Source of the DNA: Ignavibacteriota bacterium
GTDB taxonomy: Bacteria; Bacteroidota; Ignavibacteria; Ignavibacteriales; Melioribacteraceae
Length of the DNA stretch: 64,000 nucleotides
Reading direction: 5' to 3'
Assembly: GCA_016713565.1 (NCBI GenBank)
Contig: JADJOX010000001.1
Span: forward strand, 372,001 to 436,000
Under the pieces are notes generated by a model, which was not told the DNA's origin, did not search any database, and worked only from the letters and a program-made list of their open reading frames with translations. Position numbers and translations under genes: made by a program. Shown one piece after another: positions 9,845 through 19,126 of the stretch. The stretch's first letter is position 1, and the number at the start of each line of letters is the position of its first letter.

Positions 9845-10299
9845 TTTTAATATGGAAATGTTTCCAATAGAAAAGCATGACTTTATATTGAGTAAAACCT
9901 CATAACAACTTATGTTTGTTTTATAATATATTAATTCAATGGAGAAGAGAATTTGTTGAAAAGTTATGCGCTTAGTTGTATTTGGAAATTAACTTGTGAT
10001 AAAATGATATGTTTTGTGATTTATTTTCTCGGTGAGTAAACTATTCAGTCAATTGGAATTTATAATTAAAAAATTGTCGATCTTTTACTATCAGCAAACA
10101 CCGATACAGCAAATACTCTACGGTTCATCAACAAATAAAACGGAAATATATATCAATTCATTTTTAGGAAATTAAGTTAGGTTTATTAAAGTAATTGATG
10201 TATGAATTTCTTTTAATTAAAAATAGCTGACTTAATAATAGGTATGAGTATAAATTGCTAAACAGCATATATAGAAATATAAACCTAAATTATATTGGT
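9845..10299. other. Intergenic region of 455 bp without a gene
   Basis: No reading frame of note. It holds one clear palindrome close to the GH92 stop (9853-9866, listed separately). The rest is AT-rich leader sequence for the beta-helix fusion gene. Confidence 0.4.
9853..9866. promoter_or_regulatory. Palindrome tggaaatgtttcca, LacI-family operator-like
   Basis: A 14-bp sequence with perfect 6-bp arms (tggaaa/tttcca) around a central tg. It resembles the LacI-family operator pattern (TGnAAnCGnTTnCA) except for the central tg. It lies 9 bp after the GH92 stop and about 450 bp before the next start. No LacI-type gene is present in this window, so the binding protein, if any, is elsewhere. Confidence 0.3.
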
Positions 10300-13200
10300 A
10301 TGGTAATGGAAATGATAATAAGAAATAAAGTGAATAACCTAATTCTATTCTTGACGCTTTCTGTTTCAATAATGGCTCAAACAAATGAAATTCACTTTTA
10401 TGTATCTCCAAATGGATCTGATAATAATATTGGATCAATTGATTTGCCCTTTGTTTCAATTGATAAAGCGATAGATGCAATAAGGGCTGAGCGTATAAAA
10501 GCACCAAAAGCATCTTATACTGTTTTTCTTCGTAAAGGGATTTACCATATTTCTAAAACTATTGAATTTGATGATCGGGATGTTTTTGGAGACGAAGCGC
10601 CTTTGAACATACGTCCGTATGAAGACGAATCAGTAAGAATTTCCGGCGGAATTAAAATTCCACAAGACATTATTGGTTTTGTTACAGACACAACAATTTC
10701 CAATCGGTTTATAACAAGAGTTAAAGATAATATATTGCAAATCGATTATTCGGGTTTGAATATAGATGAGGGAAAAATTCAACCGCATGGTTTTGGGAGA
10801 CCTTATACAAATACCCAAATGGAATTATTCGGCAGAGAAAGGGCTTATTTTTTGGCGCGCTGGCCAAATAGCGGTTTTATATCATATAATAGGGTTATTG
10901 AAAAAGGTTCAACTCCAAGTGAAGGAGATTTTTCGAATAAAGGAGCAGTAATAGAATATACAGCAAACAGAATAAGCCGCTGGCAATCATCGGAAGAACC
11001 TTGGATTGCAGGCTTTTTTCATTATGGATTTGCCGATGATGCGCTCCCAATAAAAAATATTGATATTGAAAAAAAACAAATTACAACCGGACTTCCAACA
11101 TTCTATGGATTTTCTTCGGGCGAATCATTCAATTCATTCTATGGGTTTAATATCAAAGAGGATATCGATATTCCAGGTGAATATTTTGTTGATAAAAAAA
11201 ATAAAAAAATATTTTTTTATCCTTATGATAATGAAGATTTATCTGACTTAAGCCTATCATTATTGGAAAAACCTTTAATTACGTTTGAGAATTCAGCTAA
11301 TATTTGTTTTGAAAATATTATTATTGAGTGCACAAGAGGAATGGGCATATATATTGAAGGAGGCAATAATATAAGATTTAATTCCTGCACAATTAGAAAT
11401 ATAGGAACTGTAGCAATATGCTTAGGAAAAGGTGTCGATGAAAATGGAATACCTGCTTCTAAATTACTAGGAAACTTTAAGGAATACTTGTATTCTAATC
11501 AAACTTGGGATAGAAATTGCGGCTCGGATCACCTTATTGAAAATTGTGAAATTTTTAATACAGGCTCAGGAGGTATTTTACTTGGCGGCGGAAACCGTCT
11601 AACTCTTGAACGAGGCAACAATCGCGTATCTAATTGTTCAATTCATGATTTCAATCGCTACGAAAAAACATACCGTGGCGCAATTAATATTGATGGGGTT
11701 GGTAATGTAATTGATCATAATGAAATTTATAATTGTCCTGCTGTGGCAATACATTTAAATGGAAATGATCACCTTATTGAATATAATATCATACATGATG
11801 CTGTAACAGATGGTCATGATATGGGTGCCATTTATTACGGTAGAAATCCGAGTGAGCGAGGAAATATTGTCCGCTATAATTATTTTCATCACAATGGAAA
11901 TAAGGAAGGTACGATAATGTCGGTTTATCATGATGACGGCGCATGCGGAATGGAAGTTTACGGAAATGTTTTTTATAAACCCGGAAATATTGCCGTTATG
12001 ATTGGAGGAGGAAATGACATTGTTTATCGTAATAATATATTTGTTGACGTTCCAATTGCATTCCATGTTGACAACCGAATGCAAAATTGGGGCAAAGAAC
12101 AATTTTTGGATAATAATGGAATATTTCATAAACGATTGAATGAAGTGGGAATTGATAAGCTTCCATATTCTGATGCATATCCAAATCTATCAGACTATTG
12201 GACCAATAATCTTGGATTGCCAAAACGCAACATAATTAAAAATAATTTGTTTGTTGGTGTTGGGCAAATTCATAATGGATCTTCGGAATGGGTAAATCTT
12301 GGAGAAAACATTACGGTATTTACCGATCCAGGATTTGAAAGTTATTCAAAAATGAATTTTAAACTTCGTAATGATTCTAAAGTATTTACCATTTTACCCG
12401 ATTTCGAAAATATTCCATTTGATAAAATTGGTCGAAAAAAAAGAATCTTTGTTGATAATTTACCAACAAATGCAAATAAAGACACTCAATTACTTTTTGT
12501 TCACAATAATGAAACACTAATGGATAACTTTCTTGGAGTGAACGGAGTATACCATGGGTTTGCGTTTATGCCGGAACAGTTAAGAAAGGGAATGAGTGCA
12601 TCTGATCGTGAACGGGAATTTTCGAGAATAAAAAACATGGGATTAAATATTGCCAGAACATGGTATAGACCAGATTGGGCTTGTGGGAGCAATCTTTATA
12701 ATGACTTTAATTGGAATTCCCAAAAAATGCTTGCCTTTTATAAGTGGCTCGATGAAATGAAAAAACTCAATGTTGATATTGCACTGCAAGCTGGTTGGTG
12801 GTTCACGAATGATACATATTTTCATTCCGGAAATTTAAAAGATAATGATTCTATTGTTCCAAATCCTGAAAAAGATCCGGCTCGTTTTGCTAAATGGATT
12901 ACAGAATCATTACAACAATTGATAAATGTTAAAAACTATACAAATATTAAATATTTAGTTTTATTTACCGAACCATTAAATTATAAATCCGGAATTGTTC
13001 CGGTTGGTTATACTCAAAATGATTATTATGAAAAAGTATGCAAAATTATAAATGAAGAATTGAAAAAAGCAGGATTACGCGATAAAATTAAAATTGTTGG
13101 TCCAAATAGCGGAAGCACAAGAAACGCACAGTGGATTGGGTGGGCGAAACATAATCTAAATGATGTGATTGATATTTATAGTTGGCACGCGTATAACGCA

Positions 13201-13893
13201 ACGCGCTGGGATAGAGAATATGGCGGCTGGAAGGAAATAGTTGAATCGGGAAAAAATAAAATCTCCGAAACCGGTAAACCGTTTTGGATTGATGAATATG
13301 GTTGTGGAATCCCAAATGAATTAATAAGAACTGAACCTGATTATGGAAATTATATTGCTCAATGTATAGCAGCTTTTATTAAAGCCGGAGCGCAAACTTC
13401 TATGATTTGGCTATTAATGGATCAGCAATATGTAGATCCTTTAGAAAATTCTGATGGAAATGATTCGTTTCACAATGGAGTTCATAGATGGGGACTTTCA
13501 AAATGGCCGCATGATAATTTGCCGAATGCTAAGAGCCCTTACCCGGCATTTTATGCTTTTAGTATGATAAGCAAATATTTAGGCGGTAGAAACGAAACAA
13601 AAGTTTTTAAGACCACCAATTCAGATAGTTTGTATATTGTTGCTACACAGCCGAATGGAAAAGAATTATCAATAATGGTAGTTAATGCTTCTCATTCAGC
13701 TAAAAAGTTTGAAATAAAATTTACCGAATCAATAAACTTTAATTTAAGAAAACATCTTTATGATCCAGAACAAATAATTTTAGATGAGGATAAATTTAAT
13801 ATAGATTACGATAAAGAATTTAAAAACGTTCAATCAAATATCCTTGATGAATTACCATCTAGAGGAGTTGCGGTTTACTCAACAATGAAATAA
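10300..13893 (+). CDS. Two-domain enzyme: right-handed beta-helix plus clan-A TIM-barrel glycosidase, secreted
   Basis: The frame opens at a TTG at 10255, but the ATG codons at 10300, 10306 or 10312 give a normal signal peptide (MIIRNKVNNLILFLTLSVSIMAQ region), so 10300 is chosen. Numbering below counts from 10255. Residues about 40-640 form a parallel beta-helix with the opening FYVSPNGSDNNIGS and helix turns such as NNIFVDVPIAFHVDNR; this architecture occurs in GH141-like and pectate-lyase-like enzymes. Residues about 740-1190 form a glycosidase barrel with Glu906 in FTEPLNY and Glu1014 in WIDEYGCG, the spacing expected for the acid/base and nucleophile of clan GH-A (GH5/GH39-like). A single chain with two catalytic modules is unusual. 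Substrate unknown; the next gene starts only 16 bp later. Confidence 0.75.
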   Translation: MVMEMIIRNKVNNLILFLTLSVSIMAQTNEIHFYVSPNGSDNNIGSIDLPFVSIDKAIDAIRAERIKAPKASYTVFLRKGIYHISKTIEFDDRDVFGDEAPLNIRPYEDESVRISGGIKIPQDIIGFVTDTTISNRFITRVKDNILQIDYSGLNIDEGKIQPHGFGRPYTNTQMELFGRERAYFLARWPNSGFISYNRVIEKGSTPSEGDFSNKGAVIEYTANRISRWQSSEEPWIAGFFHYGFADDALPIKNIDIEKKQITTGLPTFYGFSSGESFNSFYGFNIKEDIDIPGEYFVDKKNKKIFFYPYDNEDLSDLSLSLLEKPLITFENSANICFENIIIECTRGMGIYIEGGNNIRFNSCTIRNIGTVAICLGKGVDENGIPASKLLGNFKEYLYSNQTWDRNCGSDHLIENCEIFNTGSGGILLGGGNRLTLERGNNRVSNCSIHDFNRYEKTYRGAINIDGVGNVIDHNEIYNCPAVAIHLNGNDHLIEYNIIHDAVTDGHDMGAIYYGRNPSERGNIVRYNYFHHNGNKEGTIMSVYHDDGACGMEVYGNVFYKPGNIAVMIGGGNDIVYRNNIFVDVPIAFHVDNRMQNWGKEQFLDNNGIFHKRLNEVGIDKLPYSDAYPNLSDYWTNNLGLPKRNIIKNNLFVGVGQIHNGSSEWVNLGENITVFTDPGFESYSKMNFKLRNDSKVFTILPDFENIPFDKIGRKKRIFVDNLPTNANKDTQLLFVHNNETLMDNFLGVNGVYHGFAFMPEQLRKGMSASDREREFSRIKNMGLNIARTWYRPDWACGSNLYNDFNWNSQKMLAFYKWLDEMKKLNVDIALQAGWWFTNDTYFHSGNLKDNDSIVPNPEKDPARFAKWITESLQQLINVKNYTNIKYLVLFTEPLNYKSGIVPVGYTQNDYYEKVCKIINEELKKAGLRDKIKIVGPNSGSTRNAQWIGWAKHNLNDVIDIYSWHAYNATRWDREYGGWKEIVESGKNKISETGKPFWIDEYGCGIPNELIRTEPDYGNYIAQCIAAFIKAGAQTSMIWLLMDQQYVDPLENSDGNDSFHNGVHRWGLSKWPHDNLPNAKSPYPAFYAFSMISKYLGGRNETKVFKTTNSDSLYIVATQPNGKELSIMVVNASHSAKKFEIKFTESINFNLRKHLYDPEQIILDEDKFNIDYDKEFKNVQSNILDELPSRGVAVYSTMK

Positions 13894-13909
13894 AAAATTG
13901 GTGCTGAAA

Positions 13910-15952
13910 ATGAGAAAATCCATTTTAATTAGATTACTTTTTGTTTTATGTCCATTTATTCTTTCCAGCCAGTCTATAGATAATATAAATGCAAACAAAT
14001 GGCTTAAAGAAAAATTTGCTAAAGGGAGTATTCCGCCATTCTCGTTTGTATATAACGGCATATCATCAGATTCTATTATTACAAGCTGGGATTACAAAAT
14101 AGAAATACTTAAATCAAATGAACCCTATGTTGAGAATTATTTATATACTTATACAGATAATAAAAGCGGCTTAGTTGTAAAATGTTATACTACTTATTAT
14201 TCAGATTTTAATGTTGCGGAATATGTATTAAGATTTATAAATACATCAACTCTAAAAACCCCAATAATTGAAAATGCTTCTGTAATTAATAATACGTTTA
14301 CTTATAAAGAAAGCGGAGTGTTTATACTTCATCACTCGTTAGGAAGCAATGCTGCTGTAAATGATTTTCAACCTTTCGATGAAAAAATGCAAGTTGGTAA
14401 AAACATTTTAATGACTCCCATTGGAGGTCGTTCTTCAGATAATACGGCATTTCCATTTTTCAATATTGAAAGTCCGGCAAAACAAGGAATTGTTGCTGCA
14501 ATTGGTTGGACGGGTAAATGGTTTGCTGACGTAGTTCAAAGAGATGAAAAATCAGTTTCTTTGAGATCCGGAATGGAAAATATGCATTTAACATTATATC
14601 CAAAAGAAGAAATCAGAACACCTAAAATTTGTCTTTTGTTCTGGAATGGCGAAGATAGAATTATAGGTCATAATCAATTTAGGAGGTTTATATTAGCTCA
14701 TCATACAAGAAAAATTAATGGCATTAAACCTGAGTTACCTTTGTCCGTTTCATTCGAATTGGATGGGGCTCCTTTTCCATGTACAGTTCACACTTGCATA
14801 ACGGAAACTTCAGCATTGGCACATATAAAACGATATCAGCAATTTAAACTTACACCGGAATTATTTTGGATTGATGCCGGATGGTACTCTGGATGCGGAT
14901 GGGATAAAGCAAATGGTGAATGGCCGCAGAATGTGGGTAATTGGACAATTGATAAAGAACGTTTCCCCAATGGATTTAGATCGGTATCCGAGGCAGCTCA
15001 TTCCTCAAATGCAAAATTAATGGTGTGGTTCGAACCTGAACGAGTTCAAAAAGGTACACAAATTTACAACGAGCACCCTGAATGGCTGAAAGGTTTATCC
15101 AATTCTGATTCATATTTGTACGACCTTGGAAATTCTGATGCAAGACTTTGGATTACAAATTATATTACAGATTTTTTAAAAAATGAAGGCATAGATTATT
15201 ATAGACAAGATTTCAATTTTGATCCTATGCCCTATTGGAAAAAATATGATACGCCTGACAGAGTTGGTATTTCGGAAGCAAAATATATTGAAGGCTTATA
15301 TGCTTTTTGGGATAGTTTACTCGTACGGTTTCCCAATTTGATTATTGATAACTGTGCAAGCGGCGGAAGAAGAATTGATTTAGAAACAACTTCCCGAAGT
15401 ACACCATTTTGGAGAACTGATTTGGAACAGAACGCGACCGGAAATCAAAATCATACTTATGGTTTAAATTTATATTTGCCTCTTCACGGAACAGCTTTAT
15501 ATAAAACAGGTAATTATTATTTTAGATCAAGTTTAGGAAGTTTAGCTGTTATAAACTGGAGCGTTAATGGCAGCAACAATGAAACTATTCAAACATATCA
15601 GCAATATATTTCTGATTTTAAACGATTGAGAGAATACTATTACGGTGATTACTATCCGTTAACAACCGCACATAGTCGTTATATGAATAACAACTCGTGG
15701 TTGGCTTACCAGTTAAATCGTCCTGATCAGAAAGATGGAATAATATTGGCATTTAGGCGTGATAGATATACGGACGATTCGATGATAATAAAATTAAATG
15801 GATTAGAAGCTGATTCAAAATATGAATTGTATTATGAAGACAATGGAGCTAGAATTATAAAATTAGGTAAAGAACTAACAGAAGGAATTGAAATTAAAAT
15901 TTTGGATAAACCGGGTTCTTTACTTATTAGCTATAAAGAAATGGCAAAATAA
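13910..15952 (+). CDS. GH36 alpha-galactosidase-like enzyme, secreted
   Basis: The frame opens at TTG 13898; ATG 13910 gives a cleaner signal peptide (MRKSILIRLLFVLCPFILSSQ). The barrel carries GH36/clan-D motifs: LFWIDAGWYSGCGWDKANGE, LMVWFEPERVQKGT, the nucleophile Asp in DYYRQDFNFDP (codon at 15209), DNCASGGRRIDLE, and the acid/base Asp in FWRTDLEQNATGNQ (codon at 15419). The usual KWD before the nucleophile is RQD here, a known variation among divergent members. GH36 enzymes release terminal alpha-galactose or alpha-N-acetylgalactosamine. The gene follows the beta-helix fusion by 16 bp and probably shares its transcript. Confidence 0.85.
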   Translation: MRKSILIRLLFVLCPFILSSQSIDNINANKWLKEKFAKGSIPPFSFVYNGISSDSIITSWDYKIEILKSNEPYVENYLYTYTDNKSGLVVKCYTTYYSDFNVAEYVLRFINTSTLKTPIIENASVINNTFTYKESGVFILHHSLGSNAAVNDFQPFDEKMQVGKNILMTPIGGRSSDNTAFPFFNIESPAKQGIVAAIGWTGKWFADVVQRDEKSVSLRSGMENMHLTLYPKEEIRTPKICLLFWNGEDRIIGHNQFRRFILAHHTRKINGIKPELPLSVSFELDGAPFPCTVHTCITETSALAHIKRYQQFKLTPELFWIDAGWYSGCGWDKANGEWPQNVGNWTIDKERFPNGFRSVSEAAHSSNAKLMVWFEPERVQKGTQIYNEHPEWLKGLSNSDSYLYDLGNSDARLWITNYITDFLKNEGIDYYRQDFNFDPMPYWKKYDTPDRVGISEAKYIEGLYAFWDSLLVRFPNLIIDNCASGGRRIDLETTSRSTPFWRTDLEQNATGNQNHTYGLNLYLPLHGTALYKTGNYYFRSSLGSLAVINWSVNGSNNETIQTYQQYISDFKRLREYYYGDYYPLTTAHSRYMNNNSWLAYQLNRPDQKDGIILAFRRDRYTDDSMIIKLNGLEADSKYELYYEDNGARIIKLGKELTEGIEIKILDKPGSLLISYKEMAK

Positions 15953-15976
15953 TTTTTAATGAAAATATAATGTCGC

Positions 15977-18900
15977 ATGGAACATAAAATGAATTTAAGA
16001 AAATTAAAATTTTTACATTTTGGATTTAGTGACCAATGGAAAGTTAGAATAAAACTCAAATATTGGTCTAAAAAAGTATTTAAAAATTCCTTTCATATTT
16101 TTGCGCCTTCAATGTTTTATTTTGTAATATCTTCATGTGGATCAACTTCAGACAAATTAATAGAACGGAGCATGAATGAATATTTTGAAAATCCTCCCGA
16201 TTCTGTGCGGCCTGGAGTATACTGGTATTTCATGGATGGTAATATTTCCAAAAAAGAAATAACGGAAGATCTTGAATCAATGAAAGAAGTCGGGATTGGC
16301 AGTGTAATATTTCTAGAGGTTAATGTTGGAGTTCCAAGGGGAACAGTTAATTTTTTAAGTGAAGAATGGCAAGAATCTTTTGTTCATGCGGTTCGTGAAT
16401 GTGAAAGACTTGGAATAACATTTACTCTCGGTATTGGACCGGGTTGGAGTGGAAGCGGTGGTCCCTGGGTTAAGCCCGAAGAATCTATGCGGCATTTGGT
16501 TTATAATTCTACTAAAGTAACCGGAGGTTTAAATCAGAAAATTACTATTGAAAAACCGGAACGCAGAACCCCTTTTTTTGGCGAAAATGTTTTAACTGAT
16601 GAATTAAGAAAATTAAGCGATGATTACTATGAGGATATAGCGCTGCTTGCTTTTCCTACGGACTCAAATAATAACATAATAAAAGATATTGATGAAAAAG
16701 CGTTATACTATCGCGCTCCATATTCTTCTGTGCAACATGTAAAGCCATATTTAAACGAACCATTTAAAAATATTTCATCGGAAATATCGGCAATTAAAAA
16801 GAATGAAATTATTGATCTGACAAATTCATTGCAGAAAGACGGACAGCTTAATTGGCAAGTACCGGTTGGAAATTGGACCATTATGCGTTTCGGGATGAGA
16901 AATAACGGGGCTGTAACACGACCAGCTCCACTGCCCGGATTAGGTTTTGAATGTGATAAATTTGATACCTCAGCGCTTAATAATCATTTCACGGAATATG
17001 TAGGAAAACTTATTAAAAAGGTTAATCCACTGAAAGTTGGTACAGGCGGTTGGACTATGTTACATATGGATAGCTGGGAAATGGGCGCGCAAAACTGGAG
17101 TTCTGAATTCAGGAAAGAGTTTCAAGCTCGTCGCGGATACGACCCTCTACTTTACCTTCCTGCGTATAGTGGAAAGGTTATAGAAAATAAAGAAATAACA
17201 GAAAGATTTTTATGGGATATTAGAACTACTTCTCAAGAACTCATTTTTGATTATCATGTCCGTCATCTTAAAAAACTTGGCAATAAGTTCGGAATGAGAT
17301 TATCAATTGAACCGTATGATATGAATCCAACTTCTGATCTTGAACTTGGCGCATTTGCTGATATTCCAATGTGCGAATTCTGGAGTAAAGGTTTTGGTTT
17401 TAATACTTCATTCAGTTGTTTTGAAGCCTCATCTTTAGCCAATCTTCTAGGTGTTAATGTGGTTCAGGCAGAGGCATTTACTGCCGAATCAACGGAAGCT
17501 TGGAAATTATATCCCGGCGCAATGAAAAATCAAGGCGATTGGGCTTTTTCAACCGGCATAAATAAATTTTTTTATCATACCTTCGCTCATAAAGCAATTG
17601 GAAATCAGTATCGTCCCGGCATGACTATGGGTCCATATGGCGTGCATTGGGATAGAGGTCAAACCTGGTGGCCAATGGTTTCTGAATATCATAAATATAT
17701 TTCAAGATGTTCGTATATGCTTCAACAAGGAAGAAAAGTTGCCGATATTTTATACTTAACTCCGGAAGGCGCACCAAATGTATTTAGACCGCCAACATCA
17801 GCATTATCAGGGAACGATACTATTCCGGATCACAAAGGATTTAATTTTGATGGCTGTCCTCCAAGTTTATTGATTTCAAAAGCAAGCGTAAATGAAAACA
17901 AAATTATATTTCCCGGTGGAGCTTCATATAAAATACTGATCTTGCCTGATCAAAAAACAATGACGCCTGAATTACTTGAAAAGATAGAAACGTTAGTTAA
18001 AGCCGGAGCTGTTGTAATTGGTAATCCGCCGGTCCAATCTCCAAGTCTGGTAAATTATCCCAATTGTGATGTATTTGTTGAAACTACAGCCATAAAATTA
18101 TGGGGACAAATGGAAATCCCTTTAAAATTATCACAGAGGAATTATGGCGAAGGGAAAATATTTTGGGGCGGTGAATTAAATTCGAATATTAAAGATGAGC
18201 AATACCCAAGCTATGAAGCAACAGCAGCATTGTTAAATAAATTGGGCATTCAAGAAGACTTTATTTGTTTATCTCCGATTCGGTATATTCATTATACCAA
18301 CAATGAATGTGATATATTTTTTGTTTCAAATAAATCTGATTCATCTATTAGTGCGGAATGTCTTTTTAGAATAAAAAATGGAAATCCGCAATTATGGGAT
18401 CCTTTAAATGCTAAAATTATAAAATTATCCAATTATTCAGAACATAATAATCAAACTACTGTACAAATTGATTTTAAACCATATCAAAGTTATTTTGTTG
18501 TGTTCTATAAAAATGAAAGTTCTGTGCAGATCAATACTGAAATTAAGAAGAATATTTTGGAAACGACTACAATTAAAAATTTAACAGATGGATGGACAGT
18601 TTCTTTCGATCCCAAGTGGGGCGGGCCGGAACGAATAAATTTTAATGAACTTTCGGATTGGACAAAGCGTTTTGAATATGGAATAAAATATTATTCCGGA
18701 CTAGCTATGTATAAAAAGAACTTTGAATTGTCGTTAGATGATTTCAAATTTGATAATTCAGAAATGTATCTTGAATTAGGCGAAGTAAAAAATATAGCTC
18801 ATATTAGGCTGAACGGTAAGAATCTGGGTATTGTTTGGACAGCTCCATGGCATGTTAATATTACAGACGCCGCAAAAGTCGGCAGCAACAATTTGGAAAT

Positions 18901-19126
18901 TGAAATAGCCAATCTTTGGGTAAATAGGTTAATAGGCGATGAACAATTTCCATATGATGGCGTGATAGATAATAAATGGCCGGATTGGCTTCTTGAAGGT
19001 AAGCCGCGTACAAGTGGCAGATTTACATTTACACCAAAAAGATTCTATACTAAAAATGATTCTTTGTTGAAGTCGGGTTTAATTGGACCAGTAAAAATTA
19101 CTATTCAAAAATCTACAGGTAAATAA
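15977..19126 (+). CDS. GH106 alpha-L-rhamnosidase-like enzyme, probable lipoprotein
   Basis: The 1049-residue protein opens with an unusually long N-terminal stretch before a hydrophobic segment and lipobox-like VISSCGS (Cys near residue 56), suggesting a lipid anchor. The GH106 signature follows: RPGVYWYFMDGNISKKEI (about residue 77), ESMKEVGIGSVIFLEVNVG and GIGPGWSGSGGPWVKPEESM. The middle contains a Rossmann-like segment (ILILPDQKTMTPELLEKI). The C-terminus is a galactose-binding-like beta-sandwich (AHIRLNGKNLGIVWTAPWHV). GH106 enzymes remove alpha-L-rhamnose from pectic and other plant or microbial glycans. ATG 15989 is an alternative start with a better ribosome site. The stop overlaps the next ATG by one base, so the two are translationally coupled. 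Confidence 0.8.
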   Translation: MEHKMNLRKLKFLHFGFSDQWKVRIKLKYWSKKVFKNSFHIFAPSMFYFVISSCGSTSDKLIERSMNEYFENPPDSVRPGVYWYFMDGNISKKEITEDLESMKEVGIGSVIFLEVNVGVPRGTVNFLSEEWQESFVHAVRECERLGITFTLGIGPGWSGSGGPWVKPEESMRHLVYNSTKVTGGLNQKITIEKPERRTPFFGENVLTDELRKLSDDYYEDIALLAFPTDSNNNIIKDIDEKALYYRAPYSSVQHVKPYLNEPFKNISSEISAIKKNEIIDLTNSLQKDGQLNWQVPVGNWTIMRFGMRNNGAVTRPAPLPGLGFECDKFDTSALNNHFTEYVGKLIKKVNPLKVGTGGWTMLHMDSWEMGAQNWSSEFRKEFQARRGYDPLLYLPAYSGKVIENKEITERFLWDIRTTSQELIFDYHVRHLKKLGNKFGMRLSIEPYDMNPTSDLELGAFADIPMCEFWSKGFGFNTSFSCFEASSLANLLGVNVVQAEAFTAESTEAWKLYPGAMKNQGDWAFSTGINKFFYHTFAHKAIGNQYRPGMTMGPYGVHWDRGQTWWPMVSEYHKYISRCSYMLQQGRKVADILYLTPEGAPNVFRPPTSALSGNDTIPDHKGFNFDGCPPSLLISKASVNENKIIFPGGASYKILILPDQKTMTPELLEKIETLVKAGAVVIGNPPVQSPSLVNYPNCDVFVETTAIKLWGQMEIPLKLSQRNYGEGKIFWGGELNSNIKDEQYPSYEATAALLNKLGIQEDFICLSPIRYIHYTNNECDIFFVSNKSDSSISAECLFRIKNGNPQLWDPLNAKIIKLSNYSEHNNQTTVQIDFKPYQSYFVVFYKNESSVQINTEIKKNILETTTIKNLTDGWTVSFDPKWGGPERINFNELSDWTKRFEYGIKYYSGLAMYKKNFELSLDDFKFDNSEMYLELGEVKNIAHIRLNGKNLGIVWTAPWHVNITDAAKVGSNNLEIEIANLWVNRLIGDEQFPYDGVIDNKWPDWLLEGKPRTSGRFTFTPKRFYTKNDSLLKSGLIGPVKITIQKSTGK

